From Batillaria attramentaria (lineage: Eukaryota; Mollusca; Gastropoda; Batillariidae), in contig JACVVK020000439.1 of assembly GCA_018292915.2 (NCBI GenBank), forward strand, positions 196,501-260,500: 64,000 nt of DNA, read 5' to 3'. Shown piece after piece: positions 1 through 10,120 of this stretch. Positions within the stretch are counted from its first letter, which is position 1; every line of letters starts with the position of its first letter. The position numbers and the translations under genes are program-made. The notes beneath the pieces were generated by a model. The model saw only the letters and a list, made by a program, of their open reading frames with translations. It searched no databases and had not been told where the DNA came from.

Positions 1-1510
1 TGTGGTCCGCTATTTACCGGCGGAACACGTGACCACCTATCAGACGGCAGAAAACGCACTTACTTGTCACTTACAAAACTGTCTTCAATACTGACATCAA
101 CATCAGCTAGAGTACATCGTTAACAAGAAACAAAAAAGATAAATATATATACATGTATATGTATAAAACATACTTACGTTTCCTTTCTACATTTACATGT
201 CCCGACCCGCTGTGATCGTAGTTTACACCTGTGCTAGTGACGTAGCGAGAAGTGCAAGAAACTTAAACATACCTACCCCACAGTATCCTGACGCAGTTCA
301 CTACACGAATGAAGATGGGTGTGCGTGAGAACGAGGCTGGTATCGGCATATCTACTTGTCCCGTCGTGCCTGTCGCCATAAGCATATCAAACTGAGACCT
401 AAGATGGCAAAGCAAATTCCCGGTCGACGTTTAGGTAAAGGTTTCTTCTGGGACCGACATCTACCCAAACTCCAGTTTCGGTTTAGCAATCTTTTCTCGT
501 TTTTTTACAAAACGAATTCCGGAAATCAAACTGAACACACATTATACTGGAAACACGACTGTTCTCACGCACGTACACGGCACAGCTCAGAACCGTAGTT
601 CAGCAGTAATAGTGCATCACCTTGGTAACAATTTATACGAGTGCCATCTTCAGTTTCAATAAACCTCATAAACTTACTTGTCACGTTTCCTTTCCTCCGG
701 AGCAGAAGAGTATTTACTGTCTTTCGCCACCAGGGAGTATGGAGAGTTATGAACTTATTCCTGTATGTGATGTGCTTATAATGTCGCTCACATCTTGTAT
801 TGGAGTCAGAGTGCATTGAAGATCTTTTTTTTTTTTTTTTTTTTTACCAAGTACAGGTGCGGACATGCAAAGGTTGTATGGACGTTATCTGGTGTGAGCT
901 GATCACATCACGAGACCATAGCCATTTGAGTAATGCAGTTAGTATGCCCGAATCTGTCCCGGATTTACCGCACTGTCGGTTAGTTTTCTGTTCTCCCTTG
1001 TTTTTCAACCCCCCCCCCCCCTCCTTTCCCGGTTGTTTATTTACTCATTTATTTGTTGACTATTTATTTGTGTTTGTCCAAAATACACCAATCCATCACC
1101 CACACAGGATTCAGTACACCTGACAAACAACCGCTGTGGGAAGTGTCAACTTTTTTTTTTGTAAAAACAGACGTGACGAGCTTTAAATCATTCACATGTA
1201 ATCAAAAACTATGCCGCGAAACACGTGAACTCATCAGTTTCACAATCGTACTGATTAGTCACAAGCGAGAGATGCGTCATAAGAGTACTGGTCACGTGAC
1301 GTGCTCGTTGTGTCGAGGACAATGAGATAGCGCACTATACATAACATTGCTGATATAATACATACATACAGTTTAATTCTGACACCTAAAAAGTCGTCAG
1401 AAGGTTGGGTCGTTCAGTTGCTGTTGTTTTCACACTATAAACTGTACACTCTTGCTGATCAGTACTGTATCCTTTACACACATGCATCGATATACTGACT
1501 TCAAGCCCCG

Positions 1511-1747
1511 GTTACACCGGACCCGAATCAGCTGCGAATCCACCCGAATGCACCTATTCGGGTGCATTCTGGAGTATTCTGTTCTCCCTCCCCGAATGAG
1601 CAAAAATTCGGGAGGGATTCTGGAACATTCGTGGAGGGATTCGGCTCGTTTTGAAATGTTCAAAACCAGCCGAATACCCTCCTGAATACTCCCGAATGTG
1701 GCCCCGACAAATTTCATTCGGGCCACTTTCGGGAGGTAATCGGCTGG
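1511..1747. repeat. Hairpin-rich CCCGAAT/ATTCGGG segment, copy 1
   Basis: CCCGAAT and its complement ATTCGGG recur many times in about 237 bp and form successive small palindromes, for example around GGTTTTGAACATTTCAAAAC and CCCGAATGTGGCC with its complement. No coding sequence is apparent. It looks like a miniature foldback element carried along in the 1-2478 duplication; the same segment is at 13765-14001. The family is not recognised. Confidence 0.6.
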
Positions 1748-2258
1748 AAATAAGATAAGAAAAACCTGAAATAAGACTGTAGATATATGAGCACATTCCT
1801 GTTCTCTCCCCTGCAGCTTCCAAAGTGTTGTTTCAGGTATTTTGTATCATATTTGACTTAACCAGTGTTCCTTATTATGTACAGATGTGTGTCATTTATG
1901 CAGAGGTTTCAGAATCTGATGCAGAGATTTTGAAGCTTTATGTCATTTACTGAATTTGGCAGAGAGGGCCAAAGTGACCTTCAGTTTTGAAAGCTGTAAG
2001 GAACACTAGCTGTTAATTACACTTATGATAGTCAGCATAACAGAATTCCGGAAATGCCTGAAGAGTCGTCACTACATTAGCCATCTGCAAGTTTTTAAGA
2101 CCTATCTTTCTTTCAAACTCCCATCCTTAAGCCTGTGAGGACTCTGAATCAGAGACATACATGTTATGTATGTCTCTGTCTGAATGGAGGTGTGCGTCAT
2201 AAAGTCTCAGTCATCATCATCATCATTATTTCTGTTTTCCATCCTGTTTTGTTTCCAG

Positions 2259-2409
2259 GGGTCTGGATTTTATCCATGCCATGTTTAAGGAGCTGTTGGC
2301 AGACCAGAAAAATGGTGTCACTGATGAAAATTTTACACCTACAGTCAACCGGGCCTACGAGTCGTCGCTTAAACAGTATCACGGCTGGATGACGCAAAAA
2401 GTCATTGGG
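2259..2409 (+). CDS. GLTP-domain exon, copy 1 (isolated)
   Basis: One 151-nt exon is preceded by a pyrimidine tract and CAG and followed by GTACGG. Its translation includes GLDFIHAMF and KQYHGWMTQK; the YHGW motif carries the conserved histidine and tryptophan of the glycolipid-transfer-protein fold. It differs from the copy at 14497-14647 by Lys for Arg and a few silent changes. The two following exons of the gene are missing here because similarity ends at about 2478. Any earlier exons would lie before the window. It could be a dead duplicate or an alternative exon of the gene completed at 16297. Confidence 0.6.
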
Positions 2410-3024
2410 GTACGGAATTTTTAAATGCTTGTGCATGAGAACAATTTGGTGAAGATTTTTGGCTCACGTGTAAACCATGTGAGTCTATGTTAAAGCCCTT
2501 TGTCATTGTCGCGTCTCCTACCCACTCCTGGGTCGGAGATCCCTTTTCAACAAAAGAGACAGGAACCGAAAGAGACAGATGAACGACACAACACACGAGG
2601 AACGACAATAGAGTTTTTTATTAACGCTACCACACTATCACACGAAGGACGCGTAGGCCAATGATGATGGTGACGGATGAAGACAGAAAGGGTGATAACG
2701 TAATGAGGATGATACCGATGATGGGGGTTGACGATGAAGCTAATGGTAATGAAGGTGGCGATGGGAAGATGAGGTGGGAGATGGCTACAAGAAGTAAGGA
2801 TGAATATATCAATAATAAACAGACATTCACAACAACAAAGTGGATCACTTGTAGAATACTTAGGCGTCACACCTGACAGCGGGTATAACCTTAACCTGTC
2901 CCGCTTTGTCGATATGCTTAACTACGCACGTGCTTTAATCTAACACACAAGAAGCGAACGCTGACAGGGACGACAGCGTGAAACTCGGCCCACTGTAGAA
3001 GAACGCAGACCGAAGGACGAAGAA

Positions 3025-3210
3025 CGAAGACTGAAGACTGTAGGACGATGATACGAAGACTGAAGACTGTAGGACGATGATACGAAGACTGAAGACTGAA
3101 GGACGATGATCCGAAGACTGAAGACTGTAGGACGATGATCCGAAGACTGAAGACCGAAGGACGATGGACGAAGACTGAAGACTGAAAGACGATGATACGA
3201 AGACTGAAGG
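3025..3210. repeat. 29-bp minisatellite
   Basis: About six and a half direct copies of CGAAGACTGAAGACTGTAGG followed by ACGATGATA, with point variants (ATAC/ATCC, TAGG/AAGG). The unit is not a multiple of three, so the open frames across it are not evidence of coding. Confidence 0.85.
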
Positions 3211-4346
3211 ACTCTCCCTTCTCCCTCCCGCGCGTAGAATACAGAGCGCAGAGAGTGAGGAAGATCGTAGCGTGAATATCACTGCGCCCCTCCCTCCGCC
3301 CAAAAGTTATGGTGAACGGAGGCTCGAGGAGGGCGACGACAACAGTGGCGACTTTGACGAGGATGATGATGTGAACACCCCGCCGCGCCCGGCTTTACGC
3401 ACCACGATCACGACCAGCAGAGGATGGTGGTGGGAGATGAAGCAGCCCAGCAGTACTGAAGAGGGCCGCAGAGATAATAACGTCAGGCGCACTTCACTAG
3501 TTTCTCCCTGGGCCAGACGAGCCGACAACAGTACGGGAGTCTCTGGTGGCAACGACTCTCAACACTCGGGAAGGAAAGACTGTCGCTTCCGGCCTCACGA
3601 GTCGAAGATGACATGAAATAGAAAATTCACAAACAGGCCTGGAAGGCCAAGATTACCCCATGATTGAAATACTGGTAAGTACATCGAAAGCAAGAGCACC
3701 CCAAAAATGATACGGAAACAATGCTGGTCTCAACGATTTATACATGAAAACCATGACCGACCACGAAGGCATGATAAAATGAAGATGAATTAACGAAAAG
3801 GGGGAAATGACCGGATAAGGGACAAAACACATGGCATGATAGTGAAACAGCGGTGAACCTATGACTAACCAACTCGCCCCCCCCCCCCACACCCCCCTAA
3901 CTACACACAAAGACCTAACCAGAAACAGACAGACGATGAAAGATGAATACTTACATGGAAGGACGAAGACTTCCCCTGGTGTATTTCCCGCAACACATAA
4001 GTGTATCAATAATACAACGGGTCCCAAAAATGGTGACCACAACTGCGAGCCTCAAGGTTGAAGCTACCTGCACTGTAGAGCACTCGAACATGTTCTGCCC
4101 CGGCCTGACAACCCGCATGAACACCTGCGACCCGTGTTCACGAAATCGGAGGCACCCCGTGCCCGCCAAAAGCGTGCAACACGCACCGCACGAGAAACAA
4201 CCACACTGGGGAAAGATAGCGGGGAGTGGGACTCACACTACGGGGACACATTACCAACCCAGGCCCGATACCACCCCCCAAACACACACACACACACACA
4301 GACAACAACACGCAACACGCCGCGACAGTGGGAAAGGACGTTAAAC

Positions 4347-4348
<2 letters not shown>

Positions 4349-4400
<52 letters not shown>
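4349..4400. repeat. (AC)n microsatellite after a SINE-tail motif
   Basis: A pure AC run directly follows GGAAAGGACGTTAAACTT (4331-4348), the reverse complement of the end motif seen in the SINE copies at 5605-5700 and 15404-15556. Confidence 0.9.
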
Positions 4401-4402
<2 letters not shown>

Positions 4403-5183
4403 CCCGGCCTGATGCAGATGAAAAATTGCAGTCGAAGGCACTGAAACAATGGCAGACTACTCATAAGTGTGAATATACACTGCGTATGTACTGAGCTCTT
4501 TACTTTTCAATGGCTCTACTATTGGAAATAATTGTTAAAAATAAATATTTAACGGAAATAGAAAGATAAAAAGCAAAAACGGGGAAACGATGAAGTAGGT
4601 TTCAAGAAATCAAACTAAACTTAATGAAACTCGATTCACACTAAAATCAAACAAACAAACAAACCCAACACACCCCACCTGAATCAGCGGATGGAGAACT
4701 TCAAGCAAATATCATTACCCATAACATATAATGTATAAGATCATGTGCTTATATGTGTGTACATGTGTACGGATACTTGTACTTACTGTCATAATACGTC
4801 ACTGCGTGATACCTATTTACATTATTGTACAGTACACAACGAAAGGCACGACAGACAACTGACATCAAGAGGAGACCACAACACTTGCAGAGTGTAAATG
4901 AAACTTGTAGGACGAAGATCGCCATGTGTACATTAGCTAGCAATGAAGTGGTAATACAAATGTTCAACGTCTGCTACATTTCTATTCACAAAACCTGAAT
5001 ATACAACCGACTGCCATGTTGTTCACTATTATCTTTCAACACAATGTACAATGCGAACATCTGGAAGGTTGGTAACTGAACCGAGAGTAAAACAAAAGGT
5101 GTAGAACTTGAACTGACTACGCCATGATGGTGTGGACTGTGTCTCTGATAAGGGTGGGTGGGTGTTTGGGTGTTTAACGTCCT

Positions 5184-5604
5184 CAGGCATGGGAATTGGA
5201 GAAGTCAAAAAAGACTGAAATTTTCGCGGTGCACAAAGGCGGAAGGACGGACTTTACCCAAAGAAACTGAAAAGCAGGGGGGGGGGGGGGGGGGAGGGGG
5301 GAGGACGGGGGCCTTCAGCCTTAGTGCTGCCCACATAAAACGCTGTACTTTCCTTTTAGGTATCGCGTAACTCAAGTAACCGGCCAACAACTCAGCGGCA
5401 ATCGGTGAAAAGAAAAGCGGAGCTGCATTTTTTTTTTAATCAACCAGACTTTTTTAGGCGGATTTTTTTTTTTTTTTTAGGTGGAAACCCAATTGATTTA
5501 GGCGGAAAATACAAACTCTTTTAGGCGGAAATTTCCTTTTTTAGGCGGAAACCCAATTTCATTTAGGCGGAAATTTGCCTTTAGGCAGACAATTCCCATG
5601 CCTG
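5184..5604. mobile_element. MITE with 15-bp inverted ends and GTCCT target duplication
   Basis: The element starts CAGGCATGGGAATTG and ends with the reverse complement CAATTCCCATGCCTG, give or take the innermost base. GTCCT occurs on both sides (5179-5183 and 5605-5609), and the paralogous site near 34815 has one uninterrupted GTCCT, so the empty site is seen directly. The interior has a long G run (about 5276-5300) and six or so TTTAGGCGGAAA-like repeats (5450-5590). There is no open reading frame, so it is non-autonomous. The 5-bp duplication limits the superfamily, but I do not assign one. Confidence 0.9.
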
Positions 5605-5705
5605 GTCCTTTTCCACCACATAGGGTGATATCAAAGACGAAGCAACGATGAAAAAGCCAGCACAAATATTCGGCCCCAGCCGGGATGTGAACTCACGACC
5701 CGAGC
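5605..5705 (-). mobile_element. SINE fragment (tRNA-related, minus orientation)
   Basis: TCCTTTTCCACCACATAGGG, then GGTGATATCAAAG, GCCAGCACAAATATT and CCGGGATGTGAACTCACGAC match the body of the SINE at 15404-15556. The tRNA-like B box is partly preserved and the A-box end is missing. The same fragment lies at 34817-34915 beside another TRIM gene, so it predates that duplication. Confidence 0.65.
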
Positions 5706-5745
5706 AATGTGTGTAACTCTCTCTCTCTCTCTCTGTCCTTCACCT

Positions 5746-5856
5746 TCAAGCGATTGGTTTACAAGTGAGGATCTTGCCGCCCCTACAGGCGATCCACAGG
5801 CGACCTCTGGTGTCCGTGTTGAGCGCCGTCGGTTGCACCAGCAGCGGACAGCCCGG
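5746..5856 (-). pseudogene. 3' end of TRIM-like gene, cut off by Ginger insertion
   Basis: On the minus strand this segment encodes the last ~36 residues of the family (the RGRLWVACRGG region and a TCKPIA end) and its TGA stop at 5746-5748. In every other complete paralogue these codons continue directly from the residues found at 10355 upward. Here they are separated from the rest of the gene by 4494 bp of transposon. The two parts together have the length of the other members (about 570 codons), so only the insertion broke the frame. This remnant has no start codon. Confidence 0.92.
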
Positions 5857-6079
5857 TGTAGGATCCGGTCCGGTCCCCCCTCTGAAGTAGTCCCCCGGGG
5901 GACCAATTCGTGGCAAAAACTGCTCTATAATGGTCCCCCCTTAGACATCCAGCCTCGTTTTCGACTGGTCCCCCTGGGCGATTTTGGTCCCCCCTCGCAT
6001 CCAAAATAGGCCCCCTCTCGAAGTGGTCCCCCTCTTTTCTAACCAATGTAGTCAGTATTTATTTTTAACTTTATTGTTA
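5857..6079 (+). repeat. Ginger left terminal inverted repeat
   Basis: About 223 bp, matched by the reverse complement of 10121-10350. GGTCCCCC-type words recur in it (at least six), suggesting an array of transposase binding sites. It ends in a stretch resembling TTTATTTTTAACTTTATTG. Confidence 0.92.
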
Positions 6080-6116
6080 TAGTGTGTGTCAACTCAGTAG
6101 AAAACGTGACTCTGGA

Positions 6117-6122
6117 TCTCTC

Positions 6123-6162
<40 letters not shown>

Positions 6163-6265
6163 CCCCCACACTTTCTCTCCTCCCCCCATCTCTCAAACAC
6201 ACACACACACACACATTATGCACGCACTCACGCACGCGTGCACACTCACTCACGCACGCACGCAC

Positions 6266-6340
<75 letters not shown>
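6117..6340. repeat. (CT)n and (CA)n microsatellites inside Ginger
   Basis: A CT run (6117-6160), a short CA run with ACGC interruptions, and a long CA run (about 6270-6340) lie between the left inverted repeat and the transposase promoter region. Confidence 0.9.
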
Positions 6341-6341
<1 letters not shown>

Positions 6342-6427
6342 CTCTTTCGTTATATGTATAATTATTTTCATTTTTGTACAGAGATGTTATTCAAGATGAT
6401 CTTGAACTGGGTCAAGGTTACAGTGTC

Positions 6428-6610
6428 AAATCTAAACTTTTAAAAGTGATTTAACTTCGTAGATTTGCCGTTCTATGTAGCCTATACTTTTGTTTTTTAT
6501 TTTCTCTTTTTTTTGTGGGATGAGAAAACGGTCGCCACTAAAAAACAAAAGTATAGGCTACATAGAACGGCAAATCTACGAAGTTAAATCACTTTTAAAA
6601 GTTTAGATTT
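6428..6610. repeat. Perfect 72-bp inverted repeat upstream of the transposase gene
   Basis: Bases 6428-6499 are the reverse complement of 6539-6610, with a 39-bp spacer. The spacer ends GTGGGATGAGAAAACGGTCG, and the same stretch recurs right after the second arm (6635-6658), so the hairpin probably arose by an inverted duplication beside a direct one. It lies 200-370 bp before the transposase start codon and could affect transcription or simply be a replication scar. Confidence 0.85.
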
Positions 6611-6652
6611 GTTTTCTCTTTTTTTTTTTTTTTTGTGGGATGAGAAAACGGT

Positions 6653-6734
6653 CGCCACGCTTCTTGACACGTCACGTGACTCGTGTCAAACATCGCCACG
6701 CTTCTTGACACGTCACGTGACTCGTGTCAAACAT
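6653..6734. repeat. Two 41-bp direct repeats with a GACACG...CGTGTC dyad
   Basis: CGCCACGCTTCTTGACACGT continuing through CACGTGACTCGTGTCAAACAT is present twice back to back (6653-6693 and 6694-6734). Each copy contains the near-palindrome GACACGTCACGTGACTCGTG and a CACGTG E-box. The second copy ends 68 bp before the transposase ATG, a natural position for promoter elements. Confidence 0.85.
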
Positions 6735-6801
6735 GCCTATAATTATAAGTACACGACAATTCATTCCGTCAACCAGTCTTCGTTTTTCATTGACTATCAT
6801 C

Positions 6802-7296
6802 ATGGACGACACTCTGTATGACAACGTGTTGAACTATTTGAAAAATGGCACTTACCCTCTGACCGCGAAAGGGGAAAACCGTGATGTGACTAAAGTTAAA
6901 AAGAGACAGTTGAGAAAGACTGCTGCAAAATACACAATTCGAGAGGATGTGCTCTACCACGACGGAATCCTCGTGGCAAAGAGGAACCAGGTTCCAGAGA
7001 TATTGCAAGAGTTTCATGACAACTATGTGAGCGGAGGACATTTGGGGATGAACAAGACTTATAAGAAGGTGAGCACCCGTTTTTGTACTCCCAGTTTTAA
7101 CAGGCTTTAGAATGGGAACGAGGTTTTGTGTGTTTCTGGTATGTCTGGTATAACCAACACATCGGATATAGCGGCCACTTTTGTCCTGGTGGACGTTATA
7201 TCCGATGACTCCGTATATAACGTAAATTTTCCGGTATAGCCGATGTCTTCGGTATATAACGGACATTTTCCGGATTGAAGACATTTCCTTTGCTGG

Positions 7297-7327
<31 letters not shown>

Positions 7328-9251
7328 ACACCCCCCCCCCACACACACACACACTGTTATCTACCAGTTATCTTTAAGACATAGTATTTATAAATATTTC
7401 ATTACTCTTTTTTCTCTCTAGGTCTTGGAGCGTTACTTCTGGCATGGAATGAAACAGGAGGTTGAAGACTACTGCAGATCATGCTGTGTGTGGCAGAAGA
7501 TGAACGCTTGCAGAAAGAAGCCAGCAGCACCGCTTCACCCCATCCCAGTGCCCAAAAAGAAGTGGAGCCTCGTTGGAATGGACATCATAGGACCTTTGCA
7601 GGTCACTGACAGAGGTAACCAGTACATTGTTGCCCTCACAGACCACTTTACAAAGTTTCCCGTTGCCAAGGCCATCCCGTGCAAGAGTTCAGAGGAAGTT
7701 GCCAGATTCATGTACGAAACCATCTGCATCTTTGGCGCGTTTGATTCCCTCATAACTGACCAAGGCCGTGAGTTCATTAACTTTGCGCTTGATATTCTCA
7801 CCGACCGTTTCAATATCAACCATCGCATTTCTTCGGCCTACCACCCTGAGACGAACGGCCAACGGGAGAGGGACAATAGGACACTCAAAGACACTTTGGT
7901 AAAGATCACAGACAATGATGATTGGGATGAACTCTTGCCAGCAGCCCTGTTCGCCTACCGAACATCCGTTCACAAGTCTACACAGTTTTCACCCTTTTTG
8001 GCATTGTATGGTGAGCAGGCAAAACTACCATTTGACGTCACTGGTGATGCCAACGAGCAAGATCTGAACGAAGAAATCATGGACACTATGAAGGGGATTC
8101 ACGAGGAAGTCAAGAACAAAATTGGTGAAAACATTTCAAGGGCGCAGAAGAAGCAGAAAGAGTACTATGACAGCAGGCGTGCATATGACCACGGGTTCCG
8201 CATCGGAGACAAAGTCTTAATCATCAATGCTGCACGAGTACACAGAATGGGAGGCAAGATGGCACCAAGATTCGTCGGGCCATATGAGGTCATAAGTGTG
8301 TTGCCGAAGGGTCGACTTCAACTGAAGAACACTAAAAGTGGGAAAATACTGAAGAATCTCTACAATATCAGCAACGTCAAATTGTTCCATGATCGTACAC
8401 AGGACAACGCTGACCCCTCCCATGCTCCACAGGCTGACCCCTCCTATCATCCACAGGCTGACCCCTCCCATGCTCCACAGGCTGACCCCTCCTATCATCC
8501 ACAGGCTGACCCCTCCCATGCTCCACAGGCTGACCCCTCCTATCATCCACAGGCTGACCCCTCCCATACTCCACAGGCTGACCCCTCCCATGCTCCACAG
8601 GCTGACCCCTCCTATCATCCACAGGCTGACCCCTCCTATCATCCACAGGCTGACCCCTCCCATGCTCCACAGGCTGACCCCTCCTATCATCCACAGGCTG
8701 ACCCCTCTTGCCAGCCGCCATTGAGAATGAAGTTCCACCCCGTTGATGGTGCCTGGCAAAAGGATCGGGCCTCCAGTTTGAATTTCCCCAGACTTTTCAG
8801 GCGGCACCCCTCAAGGGAAAGTGTTGAAGTTGACATTACGGCTACACCTCTCGATAGCGTTAGCGTAAAAGGAGATGGGAATTGTTTTTTCCGGTCTGTG
8901 AGCTTTGTTGTTTTGGGGACTGAGTCGAAATATAAGGAATTCCGAAATATCATTTGCGATTGGATTGAAAAGAATGACAAACGCTTCTACGGAACGAGCG
9001 CACGTGAAAATTACGTCGCGACATCAAACATGAGAAACGACCGTACTTGGGCCACCGAGGTTGAGATATTTGCTGCAGCCACCCTCTTGGACACGCCCGT
9101 GTATGTGTTCACAAGAGAGGCTCCAGGCCGACAACCTAGGTGGCTGAAATACGGGCCAGTTTGGCAATCGGCCCCATTGAAAACAGACAGAGCAATTTAT
9201 ATAATGAATCTTGGACATCACTTTGCTCCTGTTTTTTGTGTCACTCCTTAG
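6802..9251 (+). CDS. Ginger transposase: gypsy-like integrase with OTU protease domain (2 exons)
   Basis: Exons are 6802-7068 and 7422-9251, joined over a 353-bp intron with GTGAGC donor and CTCTCTAG acceptor, giving about 698 residues. The join restores the H2C2 zinc-binding module (GGHLGMNKTY ... YCRSCC). The DDE core follows: D in GMDIIG, D in TDQGREF, E in NGQRERDNRT, then a GPY/F module (RFVGPYEVISV). A linker of twelve 8-residue repeats leads to an OTU-type cysteine protease with GDGNCFFRS (catalytic Asp and Cys) and a late GHHFAP (catalytic His). The enzyme should cut and join the element's ends. The OTU part would remove ubiquitin or a relative; its role in transposition is inference. 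All catalytic residues are present and there is no frameshift. An upstream in-frame ATG at 6724 is possible, but MDDTLYD at 6802 is the more usual type of start. Confidence 0.9.
7300..7354. repeat. CT/CA microsatellite in the transposase intron
   Basis: CT run followed by C and CA runs, about 70 bp before the splice acceptor at 7421. Confidence 0.85.
8409..8696 (+). repeat. 24-bp coding minisatellite (8-residue repeats)
   Basis: Twelve full copies of a 24-bp unit encode ADPSHAPQ or ADPSYHPQ (one ADPSHTPQ), followed by a partial copy. The two types mostly alternate, implying a 48-bp higher-order unit. The repeat joins the integrase and the OTU domain as a flexible Pro/Ser-rich linker. Because the unit is a multiple of three, several other frames are open across it; these are shadows. 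Confidence 0.95.
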
Positions 9252-9759
9252 ACCAGAACTGTTAGTCTTCTGCTGTTTTTGTTGTTTCAAGCGTCATGAT
9301 TTGAGACACTGGTACTCAGTCTTGACTGTCTACTTGAAGTACGCTGAAAGCCAAAGGTGGCAACTAGTTTTCATGTCATGGACACTTACTTAATTTTGAA
9401 GAAATATTTTTCTATGGCGTTGTATAGAAAATATTAGATACTTGGTCTTTGATGTTATTCTCTAAATGCTATTTCCAGTTTAAAAAAATTGACAGGAAAT
9501 GTGGACTTTCATGCATTCGATGACGTTTCATGCAAAGACAGTACGGTAGAAGTTTGTTTTGTACTTTGCTATTGTTATTATTTTGCTCATTTCAGGACAA
9601 GATGTGCGATTAACAATTTATTAATTTACATTTATGTTGCGTTATAAAGTGCACAGCGCTCTGGTTAACAATTTCTGTTGCAACTCTTTGCTATTCATTA
9701 ACTGTTTCTTGTTTCATTTCTTGTTTCTTTGACACAGTTTGACTGGACATACCTTTTGA

Positions 9760-9765
9760 AATAAA
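9760..9765 (+). promoter_or_regulatory. Likely polyadenylation signal of the transposase gene
   Basis: AATAAA about 510 bp after the stop codon in AT-rich sequence, followed by a T-rich stretch. Confidence 0.5.
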
Positions 9766-9811
9766 GTTTTTCTTGTCAAAGAACGTAAATGTCTATTTCA
9801 GGTTTTGCTAG

Positions 9812-9870
9812 AGAGAGAGAGATAGAGAGTGGGGGGGGGGGGGGGGGGAGAGAGAGAGAGAGAGAGAGAG
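9812..9870. repeat. GA and poly-G simple repeat in Ginger 3' region
   Basis: GA run, then about 18 G, then a second GA run. Confidence 0.85.
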
Positions 9871-10120
9871 AATATTGATTGACTTATTTATTTATTGTTT
9901 GAAATTCTAGTAATAATGTTTAGTATTCGGTACAACCATCTCATAAACAAAAACAAAAAAAAAGAACCAATGCAAAAAAACAACTGAAAGAAACAAGAAC
10001 CAACAACCAAACAAATATATCTCACACACACAAAAATAACAACAAGCACATAAATCGGGAAAAAAAAAAGAAAAAAAAATGTTCCTATGGCCCTGTGCTT
10101 TTGGGGACAATAAAGTTTTG

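Larger units (their letters stand above)
1..2478. repeat. Segmental duplication, copy 1 (paired with 12244-14718)
   Basis: The sequence from the first base of the window to about 2478 is repeated in direct orientation at 12244-14718, with small indels in homopolymers. It carries intron-like sequence and one exon of a GLTP-domain gene (2259-2409). Similarity stops abruptly after the shared GTGTAAACCATGT near 2478/14718. The left limit cannot be seen because the window begins inside the repeat. Confidence 0.93.
2479..4461. other. Intergenic, low-complexity rich; no gene supported
   Basis: This stretch holds a GATGA-rich area (2660-2800), a 29-bp minisatellite (separate entry), a purine/acidic-codon-rich segment (3260-3620) and C or CA runs. 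Open frames on both strands around 2935-3616 overlap each other and have biased composition (Ser/Leu-rich or Asp/Glu-rich), with no domain I recognise, so I do not call a gene. Confidence 0.5.
4462..5750. repeat. TRIM 3'-flank block, copy 1 (paired with 34065-34980)
   Basis: From about 4462 to the TRIM stop region the sequence matches 34065-34980 in direct orientation. The only large difference is the 421-bp element at 5184-5604, which is absent from the other copy. A third, more diverged copy begins near 25250 and resumes after 28923. The shared block shows that the TRIM genes were duplicated together with their downstream flank. Confidence 0.88.

Noticed and set aside
356..598. Duplicated small frame (also at 12604-12855)
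   Set aside because: The two exist because of the segmental duplication; the frame shows length changes in a T run and no recognisable domain or start.
2935..3616. Coding genes in the purine-rich segment
   Set aside because: Frames on both strands overlap, are driven by the 29-bp repeat or by biased composition, and match nothing I know.
6089..6443. Open frames over CT/CA, GT or GA microsatellites (here and at 4134, 41392, 47431, 54719, 61631, 62719 and others)
   Set aside because: Dinucleotide repeats have no stops in most frames; these are not genes.
8217..8807. 196-codon minus-strand frame over the 24-bp repeats, and similar plus-strand frames
   Set aside because: Shadow frames produced by a repeat unit divisible by three inside the transposase linker.
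6802..9251. Reading the integrase gene as a Ty3/gypsy LTR retrotransposon
   Set aside because: There is no gag, protease, reverse transcriptase, RNase H or LTR. The element has inverted, not direct, termini and a 4-bp duplication immediately outside TGT...ACA.
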